This document shows positions 55,492 through 63,434 of a stretch of DNA of 64,000 nt, one piece after another. Within the stretch, counting starts at the first letter, position 1. Every line of letters begins with the position of its first letter. The translations under genes were made by a program, and so were the position numbers. The stretch covers positions 806,001-870,000 of the forward strand of contig CAWBJW010000002.1 in NCBI GenBank assembly GCA_963789255.1, in the 5' to 3' direction. The notes beneath the pieces are model-generated. The model worked only from the letters and a program-made list of their open reading frames with translations. It did not search any database and was not told where the DNA came from. Origin of the DNA: DATARH01 sp963789255 (GTDB lineage Bacteria > Pseudomonadota > Alphaproteobacteria > ATCC43930 > CGMCC-115725).

Positions 55492-56485
55492 TTACCCCAG
55501 CACCTCCTTGTTGACGACGTTCTCGCGGTTGGGCTTGCCGTCGAGGACCGAGAGCAGGTTCTGCACGGTGACGATCGCCATGCGGTCGACCGCCTCCCTG
55601 GTCACCCCGGCGACGTGCGGCGCGGCGATGAAGTTCTTAAGCTTCAACAGCGGGTTGTCGACCGGGGTCGGCTCCTGATCGAAAACATCGAGCGCGGCGC
55701 CGGCGAGCTGGTTGCGGCTAAGCGCGTCGAAGAGCGCCTTCTCGTTGACGATGCCGCCCCTCGCGGTGTTGACGAGAAACGCGGTCCGCTTCATGCGGGC
55801 GAGGCGGGCGGCGTTGAAGAGGCCGATCGTTTCCGGCGTCTTCGGGCAGTGGATCGTGATGAAATCGGCGCGCGCGACCGCGTCGTCGAGATCGCCGACC
55901 GGCTCGTAGCCCATGCCGCGGATCGTCTCGGAATACATGTACGGGTCGTAAACCAGGACGTTCATCTCCATCGCGCCGAGCCGCTTCGCCGAGCGCGTGC
56001 CGATCTTGCCGAAGCCGATAATGAGGGCGGTCTTGCCGTAGAGATCGGCCGGCATCTCGTTGTAGCGGTCGCGCCAGCGGCCTTCCTTGACCAGGGCGTC
56101 CATTGCGGCACCGCGACGCGCGAGCGACATCAACAGGAACACCCCGGCCTCGGCGACGCTGACCGAATTGGCGGTGCCGGCGATCATCAGCGGCAATTTG
56201 CGCCGGGTCAGCGCCGGCACGTCGACCGCGTCATAGCCGACCCCGATGCGGGCGACGACTTCGAGGTTCGCCCCGGCATCGAGGCTCGGGATCGCTGAAC
56301 GGCTGGACCGACAGCGCGACCCCGGCGGCGTCTTGCAACAGCCGGTGCATCTCGGCCTTCGGGCCGGTCACGTCGTAGGGCACGCCCTCGACATCCTCGC
56401 GCGCCTCGACGATCGCCCAGCCGGCCTTGGCCATCGTGATCGGCAGCAGCAGCTTCTTGATATTGGTCTGGGTGGTGACGGCCAT
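55492..56485 (-). CDS. D-2-hydroxyacid dehydrogenase, phosphoglycerate dehydrogenase-like (frameshifted)
   Basis: Starts at ATG 56485 after GAGGAA. The frame breaks near 56281-56287 (GAGGCTC for GAGCTC) after VQPFSDPE and resumes DAGANLEVVARIGVGYDAVD. The NAD domain has LIIGFGKIGTRSAKRL, the substrate Arg in VNTARGGIVNEKAL, acidic residue in DVFDQEPTP and His in AAPHVAGVT. One base removed gives 330 residues. Reduces a 2-ketoacid with NADH; substrate unknown. Divergent from a second family member. Confidence 0.85.
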
Positions 56486-56692
56486 GGGGGTTTCCTCGGC
56501 TCGGTTGCTGGTTACGCGGTAAAGGCTATCGCCTCGGCAGCGGTCCGACGAGCAATTTCGCAGGGTTGCGGAGAGGTTACCGGCTTTGGATGGCGTATCC
56601 AGAACCCTTGTAGAGCGGAAAAGCGCAGCACATTCCGCCGGCCGCGATGATAGGCTTTCGCAAAGCTGCGAGCGCCCGGCACCGCTGCCGGG

Positions 56693-56736
56693 CCATTCTA
56701 CCGGGTTTGGCGGAATGCGCTTCGCCATTCCCCCTA
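56693..56736. repeat. GGCGGAATGCGCTTCGCC-type short repeat
   Basis: Contains a 6-bp stem GGAATG/CATTCC (56712-56731) within TACCGGGTTTGGCGG context. A partial relative, CTACCGGGTCAAGCGGAAT, occurs near 33031. It lies just before the ribosome site of the next gene. Confidence 0.45.
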
Positions 56737-56760
56737 CGCTTACCGCAGGAGGCCCCGCCC

Positions 56761-57732
56761 ATGCCCACGACGTTCCTGATGCTGCCGCCGCAGAGCGAGT
56801 TGACCCGCGAGTGGGCGCGCCGCCTCGCGGAAGCGACCCCCGAACTCGACATCATCGCGCCCGAGACGATGGAAGGGGCCGAGCAGGCGATCGCGATGGC
56901 CGAGGGCGCCTTTGGCACGATCCCGCCGGCGCTCCTCGCGCGGGCCGACAGGCTGCGCTGGCTGCAGGCGCCGCAGGCCGCGCCGCGCGCCGGCTATTAC
57001 TACCGCGAGCTGATCGAGCACCCGGTCGTCATCACCAATATGCGCGAGATCTACAACGACCATATCGGCGCGCATGTGATGGCCTTTGTGCTGGCCTTCG
57101 CGCGCGGCCTGCAGGTCTATCTGCCGCAGCAGATGCGCCGCGAATGGCGCCCGGTGCCGCGCGAGAGCGGCGATGTCGTGCACCTGCCGGAGGCGACCGC
57201 GCTCATTGTCGGGGTCGGCGGCATCGGCAGCGAAGTGGCACGGCTCGCCAGCGCGTTCGGCATGCGAGTCATCGGGGTCGACGAGCGCCGCACCGAGATG
57301 CCGCCGGGGGTCGCCGAACTGCACCGCGCCGCGGCGCTCGACGGGCTGTTGCCGCGCGCCGATTTCGTGATCCTGACCGTGCCGCACACGCCCGAGACCG
57401 AGGGCTTCATGAACCGGGCGCGGTTTCAGCGGATGAAGCGCTCGGCCTTCTTCATCAATATCGGGCGCGGCATGACGACAAGGCTCGACGACCTCGTCGC
57501 CGCGCTCAGGGCCGGCGAGATCGCCGGCGCCGGGCTCGACGTCTTCGAACAGGAGCCGCTCCCGCCCGACCACCCGCTGTGGACGATGCCGGGCGTCCTG
57601 ATCACGCCGCACACCGCCGGCCACGGCCCCTATCTCGACGAGCGCAGGTTCGAGGTGTTGAGCGACAATTGCCGCCGCTTCCTCGCCGGACGCGAATTGC
57701 GCAACATCGTCGACAAGTCGCGCTGGTTCTGA
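56761..57732 (+). CDS. D-2-hydroxyacid dehydrogenase
   Basis: 323 residues, ATG 56761 after GCAGGAGG. NAD-binding TALIVGVGGIGSEVARLASA, catalytic region NIGRGMTTRLDDLVAALRAG (Arg in NIGRG), GLDVFEQEPLPPDHPLW and the final His in ITPHTAGHGPYLDE. Intact, of the group that reduces glyoxylate- or hydroxypyruvate-like 2-ketoacids. Different from the neighbouring divergent family member (low similarity), so not a recent duplicate. Confidence 0.9.
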   Translation: MPTTFLMLPPQSELTREWARRLAEATPELDIIAPETMEGAEQAIAMAEGAFGTIPPALLARADRLRWLQAPQAAPRAGYYYRELIEHPVVITNMREIYNDHIGAHVMAFVLAFARGLQVYLPQQMRREWRPVPRESGDVVHLPEATALIVGVGGIGSEVARLASAFGMRVIGVDERRTEMPPGVAELHRAAALDGLLPRADFVILTVPHTPETEGFMNRARFQRMKRSAFFINIGRGMTTRLDDLVAALRAGEIAGAGLDVFEQEPLPPDHPLWTMPGVLITPHTAGHGPYLDERRFEVLSDNCRRFLAGRELRNIVDKSRWF

Positions 57733-57861
57733 CCCGCGCAGTCGCCGCTTAACGTCGGGAACCAGCCCGGTCGCTTCGTGTTGATTAATGAGCGTATCAA
57801 CGGCCGAGAGCACGCGCGAGCATCCCTGTTGGTCCGTCTGCGCATCGACAGGAGCATCCAG

Positions 57862-58122
57862 ATGAAGACAGCCTTATTGAGTGCCGCGGGCGGGGCCTTT
57901 GCTCTGGCCGCGGTCGCGTTTTCCGGCGGCGCCCAGGCGGAATGCGTGTGGAACGGCTACAACTGGGCCTGCCCGCCAGCGCCGCCCGCCTATACGCAAT
58001 CCTATGGCGGAGGCTATCAAAACCCCCAATACCCGGCTTATCCGACCTACGGCGAAGGCTATCCCGGCTACCAGCCGGACTGGCAGTCCCGCTATCCCGG
58101 ACCAAAGCTGAGCGGACATTAG
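57862..58122 (+). CDS. small secreted Tyr/Pro/Gly-rich protein
   Basis: 86 residues from ATG 57862. Signal peptide MKTALLSAAGGAFALAAVAF, cut near AQA-EC. The mature part has two Cys (ECVWNGYNWACPP) that can form one disulfide, then a low-complexity stretch of repeated YxxPxY units (YPAYPTYGEGYPGYQP). Such proteins are common in the periplasm or cell surface of alphaproteobacteria; function unknown. Confidence 0.75.
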   Translation: MKTALLSAAGGAFALAAVAFSGGAQAECVWNGYNWACPPAPPAYTQSYGGGYQNPQYPAYPTYGEGYPGYQPDWQSRYPGPKLSGH

Positions 58123-58195
58123 GCGATAGCCGCTCCGGAGAAGATTCTGGTCTAAACTCGTGCTCCGCGAGCCCCATGGCGGCAGGAGCACAGGC

Positions 58196-58954
58196 ATGGA
58201 AATCCGGGTCGACCGGCACGAGCGCCACATCGCGATCGTGACGATCGCCAACGAGCCGCGCCGCAACGCGATGACCCGCGCGATGATGGCCGACCTCGCC
58301 GCGCTCTGGGACCGCCTCGACCGGGACGATGAATGCCGCGTCGTGGTCCTGACCGGCGCCGGCGACAAGGCCTTCTCCTCCGGCGCCGATCTCGCCGGCG
58401 ATCTGAGCGTCAGCCCCGAGATGGCTGATGTGATCAGCCGCGCGTTGCTGAAGGACACGCCGTTTGCCAAGCCGATCGTCGCCGCGATCAATGGCGATTG
58501 CGTCGCCGGCGGGGTCGAACTCTTGCTGTCAACCGACATTCGCGCCGCGGTGCCCGAGGCGCGCTTCGGCCTCCCCGAGGTCAGATGGTCGATCTATCCG
58601 TTCGGCGGCGCCACGGTGAAGCTGACACAGCAGATCGGCTATGTGCACGCGATGGACCTCTTGCTGACCGGGCGGCTCATCGACGCCGCCTTTGCCGAGC
58701 GGATCGGCCTCGTCAACCGGGTGGTCGAGCGCGCCGGGCTGATGCCCTGGGCCCTCGAAACCGCCGCCATGATCGCCGCCAACAGCCCCACGGCGGTGCA
58801 GGCGGTGCGCACCCAGATCAGCACCGGCATCGCGGACTACGCGCGGAGCCGGGAAGCGCTCGAACAGCAACTCGGCGACCGGGTCCGCGCCAGCCGCCAC
58901 TTCGCCGAAGGCGTCGCCGCGTTCCGGGAAAAGCGGAAGCCGGACTATTCGTGA
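58196..58954 (+). CDS. enoyl-CoA hydratase/isomerase family protein
   Basis: 252 residues from ATG 58196 (GGAG upstream); the frame is open further but unsupported. CoA/oxyanion region SSGADLAGD, then AAINGDCVAGGVELLLSTDI with one catalytic-type Glu and ARFGLPEVRWSIYPFGG with the second. Both acids of hydratases are therefore present. It hydrates an enoyl-CoA; its place beside ring-cleavage genes suggests aromatic catabolism. Confidence 0.87.
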   Translation: MEIRVDRHERHIAIVTIANEPRRNAMTRAMMADLAALWDRLDRDDECRVVVLTGAGDKAFSSGADLAGDLSVSPEMADVISRALLKDTPFAKPIVAAINGDCVAGGVELLLSTDIRAAVPEARFGLPEVRWSIYPFGGATVKLTQQIGYVHAMDLLLTGRLIDAAFAERIGLVNRVVERAGLMPWALETAAMIAANSPTAVQAVRTQISTGIADYARSREALEQQLGDRVRASRHFAEGVAAFREKRKPDYS

Positions 58955-58994
58955 TTGCCCCTCTCCCGCAATGCGGGAAAGGGGCACGTCGCCA

Positions 58995-60047
58995 CTATGC
59001 GTTGTAATACGCGAAGACGACCGGCGAGACGAAGGCCCAGGTCTCGATGAAGGTGGCCTTGTCGGGGTTGCGGCCGAGCGCCTCCATCGCGCCCAACAGG
59101 CAGAACCAGTTCAGCACCTCGTGCTGGCCCGATTCTTCGATCTGGTCGGTCGTATAGCGGTGCCAGGAAGCGTAATCGCCGGCTTCGAGCGCCTCGTAGA
59201 GCCGGCGGTCGGCGGCGACGTCGGGCCACAGCTGGCAGTGTTTTTCGGTCAGGAACGAATGCGACCAGGAGGACGAGGCGACGAAAGCGACGCGCCACGG
59301 GCTTGTCGCCATGACCCGCGCCGCGGCGGCGCCGACCTCCATGCAGCGGTGCGGGTTGGGCGAGGGCGGGTCGAGGTTCTTGATCTCGCCCTTCATCGAG
59401 AGCGGCAGGCGCAGCCCGCGCGCGGCATTGACCCGGCGTCCGTAGCAATTGACGGCGAACTGGACGAGCGGGTAGTCGAAGCCGCGGCGCTCGTCGTCGA
59501 GCAGCTGCAATGTGTTCTCGAAAGCGTGCCCCATCGGGTGGTGCAGCGGCTTGTAGGCATAGGCGACGTCGATGCCCGCTTCGATCAGCCCGGAGGCGAG
59601 GTATTTGCCGGCCTCCTTGTGGCCCTTCACCCGGAATGTCGTGTCGGCCGGCTCGTTCCACGGGTTCCACGGCGTGCGGCGATGCTTCCAGGGCTGGCGC
59701 TCCTGGTCCTCATAAGCCAGGACCGCGAAGGGCGGGATGATGTCTTCCTTGAAGTTTTCGTACTGGTCGTCGCCCCACATCACGACGAGATCGGGGTTGA
59801 ATGCGTCGATGGTGCGCCGCGCCTCGGCGAAATGAGCGCGGTAGACCTCGCGCGCCCGCCCGGCCGATGCGGTGCCCCAATCGTTGCCGAGCTCGGCGCG
59901 CAATGGCGCCGGCCAGCGCGCCGGGTCCTTCATCTCCTCGGGCATCGCCGGATCGTCGAGCGCGGTGCGCATCATGAAGGTCCAGTCTGCATCGGGGCGC
60001 AGCATCAACGGCCGATGCGTGCAGCCAACTCCCAGGATCTCAGCCAT
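58995..60047 (-). CDS. class III (LigB/DODA-type) extradiol dioxygenase family protein with altered iron-ligand site
   Basis: 350 residues from ATG 60047 with a GGGAGGGGAAG site. First ligand His is in CTHRP (His11). The second motif, usually N-D-H in LigB-type enzymes, reads DDQYENF (Gln95 in the His position). The C-terminal part has VASSSWSHSFLTEKH and a long helical tail resembling LigA-like domains (YASWHRYTTDQIEESG). Ring opening of a catechol- or gallate-type compound is the family reaction, but the altered ligand makes activity uncertain. Followed by DOPA-dioxygenase and VOC genes on the same strand. Confidence 0.8.
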   Translation of the reverse strand: MAEILGVGCTHRPLMLRPDADWTFMMRTALDDPAMPEEMKDPARWPAPLRAELGNDWGTASAGRAREVYRAHFAEARRTIDAFNPDLVVMWGDDQYENFKEDIIPPFAVLAYEDQERQPWKHRRTPWNPWNEPADTTFRVKGHKEAGKYLASGLIEAGIDVAYAYKPLHHPMGHAFENTLQLLDDERRGFDYPLVQFAVNCYGRRVNAARGLRLPLSMKGEIKNLDPPSPNPHRCMEVGAAAARVMATSPWRVAFVASSSWSHSFLTEKHCQLWPDVAADRRLYEALEAGDYASWHRYTTDQIEESGQHEVLNWFCLLGAMEALGRNPDKATFIETWAFVSPVVFAYYNA

Positions 60048-60064
60048 CGCTTCCCCTCCCAACC

Positions 60065-60150
60065 CGTTCGTCATGGCCGGGCTTGACCCGGCCATCCACC
60101 AAAAGAAACGCATGGAGCACCGGGTCAAGCCCGGTGATGACGAAAGAACG
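60065..60150. repeat. palindromic repeat, same family as 19594-19666
   Basis: Hairpins ATGGCCGGG/CCCGGCCAT around CTTGA and CACCGGG/CCCGGTG around TCAAG, enclosed by CGTTCGTCAT and ATGACGAAAGAACG. It lies between two genes of one strand. Confidence 0.75.
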
Positions 60151-60156
60151 TATTCC

Positions 60157-60537
60157 CTACGCGGGCGCCCGCTGGGCGCTCGGCATCAGCCTGTCCGGGA
60201 CGGGCGCGTGGCGGAGCGTGGCGGTCTTCAGCGCCACCGGCGCACCGAGCCACATCGCATTCGCCGTGTGGTCGTTGTAGGAGCTGTCGGTCAGCGGATG
60301 GACCAGGACGTCGAGTCCCTCGCGGTTCAGCATCAGCCACGGCACGATGTTCTGGAACTCCGGGGTCTCGAAGATCACGTTGAACTGCGAGATCGGGTGC
60401 GGCCCCTGCGGCGCGTCGCTGAACCCGCCGGGTTCGACCTTGAACTTGCCGACGATCGTGTCGCGCAGCTTTTCGGCGACCGGCTTGGTCGCGGCGTCGT
60501 AATAGACATGGGCGTGATAGCCTTTGATTTCGGTCAT
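60157..60537 (-). CDS. DOPA 4,5-dioxygenase family protein
   Basis: 126 residues: KGYHAHVYYDAATKPVAEKL with the ligand-type H-x-H, PHPISQFNVIFETPEFQNI, and LVHPLTDSSYNDHTANAMWL with two further His. This is the compact PF08883 family that includes fungal DOPA dioxygenase and bacterial homologues. 24 bases downstream of the VOC gene, so co-transcribed. Confidence 0.88.
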   Translation of the reverse strand: MTEIKGYHAHVYYDAATKPVAEKLRDTIVGKFKVEPGGFSDAPQGPHPISQFNVIFETPEFQNIVPWLMLNREGLDVLVHPLTDSSYNDHTANAMWLGAPVALKTATLRHAPVPDRLMPSAQRAPA

Positions 60538-60561
60538 TTTGGTGCTCCTGTTGCTATTGGG

Positions 60562-61107
60562 TCAGGCTTCGAGTTTGGCGGCGATCTTCCTGCTGATCTC
60601 GGCCCGCCATTCCTCGATCGGCTTGAATCCCTCGCGGACCCGGCAATAGGCCTCGGTCTCCCGGAACAGTTCGTCCTCCGGCTTGTCGAGGTCGATCTTG
60701 AACCCCAAGGGCTGCGGCACGTACCATGGCGTGTCGCAGAACATCTCGATGCGGTTGCCTTCGGGATCCTGGAAATAGACCGACCAGGCATTGCCGTGGC
60801 AGATCGGGCTGATGCCCTCGCAGCCGGCCTCGCGGATCTTGCGGAAGGCGCGCTGGACGCTGGCGAGCGTGCCGACGTTGAACGACACCTGCTGCACCAT
60901 CGGCACCTCGGTATCGGTGGCGCGGCCGCGCACCAGCACGACCTGGTGATGATCGCTGGGGTTGCGCGAGAGGAACGTGATGCGGCCGTCCTCGGCGCCG
61001 TCGCTGACCACGAAGCCGAGGACGCTTGTATAGAAATCGATCATCTTCGGCACGTCGTGGACATAAAGCCCGACATGGCTGAGGCGCGGCGCTGCTTCCT
61101 GCGACAT
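60562..61107 (-). CDS. VOC-family (glyoxalase/extradiol dioxygenase fold) protein
   Basis: 181 residues: first half RLSHVGLYVHDVPKMIDFYT with ligand His, HHQVVLVRG with the second His, and second half VYFQDPEGNRIEMFCDTPWY with the Glu. A full 2-His-1-Glu metal site is present as in type I extradiol dioxygenases of the single-repeat kind. The C-terminal 45 residues (KPEDELFRETEAYCRVREGF) are a helical extension. First gene of the unit; divergent from the LysR regulator. Confidence 0.87.
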   Translation of the reverse strand: MSQEAAPRLSHVGLYVHDVPKMIDFYTSVLGFVVSDGAEDGRITFLSRNPSDHHQVVLVRGRATDTEVPMVQQVSFNVGTLASVQRAFRKIREAGCEGISPICHGNAWSVYFQDPEGNRIEMFCDTPWYVPQPLGFKIDLDKPEDELFRETEAYCRVREGFKPIEEWRAEISRKIAAKLEA

Positions 61108-61165
61108 GGTTGACTTCTCCCGATCGGGTTGTTCGCCGACACCATAAGATGGGACGAACCGTCAT

Positions 61166-61184
61166 CTATCAAATCGATTGATAG
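61166..61184. promoter_or_regulatory. probable LysR operator
   Basis: CTATCAAATCGATTGATAG: a 7-bp inverted repeat CTATCAA/TTGATAG with five bases between. It contains the LysR consensus T-N11-A (ATC-N9-GAT). It lies in the 96 bases between the divergent VOC and LysR genes. Confidence 0.75.
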
Positions 61185-61203
61185 TATGTTACGCATTCGT
61201 TCA

Positions 61204-62109
61204 ATGGATATCCGTTCGGTCGACCTCAACCTGCTGAAAGCCTTCGACGCGCTGATGGGCGAGCGCGCCGTGACCCGCGCCGCCGGCCGGATCGGCCTGT
61301 CGCAGCCGGCGATGAGCCACGCGCTGGCGCGCCTCAGAAGCCTCTTTTCCGACGATCTGTTCGTGCGCACCCCGACCAGCATGGAGCCGACCGCCCGGGC
61401 GCGCGAGATCGCGCCCCTGGTCGCGGCGGCGATCGAGCATATCGAGGCCGCGCTCAACCTGGGGATCGGCTTCGATCCGGCGAAGAGCGCCGGCATCTTC
61501 ACCGCCGGCATGGCCGAGTATGCCGAGGTCGCACTGGTCGGGCGCCTCGCCGCAAGCTTCGCCCGGGAAGCCGCCAAGGCGACGTTGCGCCTGACGCCGG
61601 CGACCGGCGCCGAAGCCGCCGAGCAGCTCGACCGCGGGGCGATCGATGTCGCCGTCGCCCATCTCGGCGCCCTGCCGGCGCATATCGAATCGATGGTCCT
61701 GCTGCGCGACCCGTTCGTCGTCGTCGCGCGCAGGGGCCATCCGCTCGCGAGAGGGCCGTTGTCGCTCGAAGCCTATGCGGCGCAGGACCATGTGCTGGTC
61801 TCGCCGCGCGGCGCGACATCGGGCGCGCTCGACCGCATCCTCGTCGATTTCGGGCTGAAGCGGCGGCTCGCGCTGTTGGTCGCGACCTATCTCGCGGTGC
61901 CGGCCGCGCTCGCCGCCTCCGATCTCGTCGCCACCGTGCCCCGGCGCACCGCCCGCCAGATCGCCACCACCGCCGAGATCGCGATCATGCCGTTGCCGAT
62001 CGACTATGCGATGACCGTGTCGATGGCCTGGCACCGCCGCGCCGCCAGCGAGCCGGCGCAAGCCTGGTTCCGCTCGCTGTTGACCGACGCGGCTGGAGAT
62101 GACGGCTGA
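61204..62109 (+). CDS. LysR-family transcriptional regulator
   Basis: 301 residues from ATG 61204 (an upstream in-frame Met exists but overlaps the operator). DNA-binding part DLNLLKAFDALMGERAVTRA with GLSQPAMSHALARLRSLFSD, then PTSMEPTARARE; effector domain with RRGHPLARGPLSLE and DYAMTVSMAWHRRA. Divergent orientation and the palindrome between predict control of the VOC/DOPA/LigB-like unit in response to an aromatic effector. Confidence 0.92.
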   Translation: MDIRSVDLNLLKAFDALMGERAVTRAAGRIGLSQPAMSHALARLRSLFSDDLFVRTPTSMEPTARAREIAPLVAAAIEHIEAALNLGIGFDPAKSAGIFTAGMAEYAEVALVGRLAASFAREAAKATLRLTPATGAEAAEQLDRGAIDVAVAHLGALPAHIESMVLLRDPFVVVARRGHPLARGPLSLEAYAAQDHVLVSPRGATSGALDRILVDFGLKRRLALLVATYLAVPAALAASDLVATVPRRTARQIATTAEIAIMPLPIDYAMTVSMAWHRRAASEPAQAWFRSLLTDAAGDDG

Positions 62110-62548
62110 CCCGCCTGCGCAGAAATCGGGATTTTTCCACTGAACTCCAGACGCGCCTACGGTTTCGATAGGGTCCAGCGCAAACCGGCGGGAGCGCGTT
62201 GGCCCGCCGCGCGAGGTCAAATTCCCTGCCAGCAGGCAAGAATTTTGGCCGCCATGCCGGTAAGCCCCTGGATTCCCTCGATTGCATCGTCGATTGCGTT
62301 GCACAGGCAGGGAATTTTTTTGCCATGAGCAGGGAGTTTTTGCTCGCCGAGCAGGGAGTTTTTTCGCATCAGCAGGGAGCTGAGGGGATTCATCGGGCCG
62401 TGTCTCTGTCGCAATATTGCTTCACTAAATAGGCACGCAAGTCGCTCGCGACAACCCCCATCGCACACCGAGGCCTCGGTGAGACGCTCTGCGCAGAAAT
62501 CAACGAAACCCAACCCGCTGAAATCCCGCCCCTTTCCTCGTGCAGATG
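62110..62548. other. intergenic region with tandem GCAGGGAGTTTT repeats
   Basis: 439 bases between the LysR and fic genes. Apart from the four-copy repeat at 62307-62381 it has only short, unconvincing open frames, including a 98-codon minus-strand frame whose codons largely follow the repeat. Confidence 0.5.
62307..62381 (+). repeat. four imperfect tandem repeats, 21-22 bp period
   Basis: GCAGGGA-A/G-TTTTT units begin at 62307, 62329, 62351 and 62372. The last copy has lost the T-run. The sequence between the shared parts varies, so the conserved piece is the purine/T box. Confidence 0.7.
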
Positions 62549-63124
62549 CTATCGGCTGATCGCGGCGGCGATGACACGGCTCATCGCGTCATAGTCCCCC
62601 TCAAAGCCCTTTGTGGACGCTTGGTGCCATTCCGGCACGCTGAGCCGAGCCTGATCAATCGCATGGCCTGTCCGCGCGCCGACGAGGGCCAACCAGGCTC
62701 GGAGCGTCCGGCCATTGCCTTCGCGGAAAGGATGGATGGCATTCAGTTCGCAGATTTGCTCAGCGACGCGCGCGGCGAAGGCGGCGTCGGAAAGGCCCCT
62801 CCAGCCTTCCAGCTCGGCGACGATTTTTTCAAACCGCTGTTCGAGCTGAGGAGCAATGTATTGCGCGCGGCAGAAATAGGAGCCGTCCTTGGCGATATCG
62901 ACCCTCCGGTCCTGCCCGGCCCAATCGTACACGTCTTGGAACAGGTAGCGATGGATGGCCCGGTAGCCATCCGGCGTGAGCGGAATATCGTCGGGAAGGG
63001 TCAGGAGCGCGTCAGCCGAGGCGAAGCGTTCGTAAGTCTTGAGGTCCTCAGCGTCGCGGAGCGCGACCTTGTTCTTCAGGACATCCGTACCGGGATAGAC
63101 GTACGGATCATCATTTGGCGGCAT
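62549..63124 (-). CDS. fic: Fic-domain protein (AMPylating toxin)
   Basis: 191 residues. The active-site loop HPFREGNGRTLR (131-142) carries the catalytic His and the anion hole, so it is predicted active. Upstream segments TPDGYRAIHRYLFQDVYDWA and YFCRAQYI form the flap region. It belongs to the class I Fic proteins whose inhibitory helix is a separate small protein, here encoded 14 bases overlapping upstream. The target protein is unknown; VbhT-like toxins AMPylate DNA gyrase and topoisomerase IV. Confidence 0.92.
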   Translation of the reverse strand: MPPNDDPYVYPGTDVLKNKVALRDAEDLKTYERFASADALLTLPDDIPLTPDGYRAIHRYLFQDVYDWAGQDRRVDIAKDGSYFCRAQYIAPQLEQRFEKIVAELEGWRGLSDAAFAARVAEQICELNAIHPFREGNGRTLRAWLALVGARTGHAIDQARLSVPEWHQASTKGFEGDYDAMSRVIAAAISR

Positions 63125-63344
63125 GCTGCCGTGGCCGCAAAGACCGGCCGTAGGCCCGTACGCGCTCGCGACGCTGCTCAGGCGTCAGGCGTTCAGCCTC
63201 GAATTGGTCGAGCATGCGCTCTTCATGGGCAGTCAGGTACAGGTCCTCGATAGCCAGCGATGCGCGCACGCCTGGACGGCGGCGGCGAATTTCAGCCACC
63301 TGCTCCTCGGTGAGGTGCGGGGCGGGCATGTAGGCGTCGGGCAT
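63111..63344 (-). CDS. VbhA-like antitoxin of the Fic toxin
   Basis: 77 residues, overlapping fic by 14 bases, antitoxin first as usual. The helix RASLAIEDLYLTAHEERMLD carries SLAIED (residues 29-34), fitting the inhibitory pattern S/T-x-x-x-E-G/N apart from Asp at the last position. Glu33 would reach into the ATP site of Fic and block AMPylation. The rest (RLTPEQRRERVRAYGRSL) is charged and helical, as in VbhA. Confidence 0.82.
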   Translation of the reverse strand: MPDAYMPAPHLTEEQVAEIRRRRPGVRASLAIEDLYLTAHEERMLDQFEAERLTPEQRRERVRAYGRSLRPRQHAAK

Positions 63345-63370
63345 AGGTACCCCCTTACACGTTGCCTATT

Positions 63371-63400
63371 TACCTTGGTATCCGTGCGTAGGTCTGTCAA
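63371..63400 (-). promoter_or_regulatory. possible promoter/operator of the Fic module
   Basis: A TTGACA box (63400-63395, minus strand) precedes the antitoxin gene. No good -10 lies at 16-18 bases; a TAAATA lies 22 bases on. A short palindrome TACCAAGGTA falls where an autoregulating antitoxin would bind. Weak support. Confidence 0.35.
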
Positions 63401-63434
63401 CTTTTCCCAGAACGCCCACTTCTTTGCTCTTGCG

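Noticed and set aside
62307..62381. CRISPR array
   Set aside because: Repeat part is only about 12 bases with ~10-base gaps, and no cas gene is near.
62217..62513. A 98-codon minus-strand gene after the LysR gene
   Set aside because: Much of it is translated tandem repeat, no family and no ribosome site.
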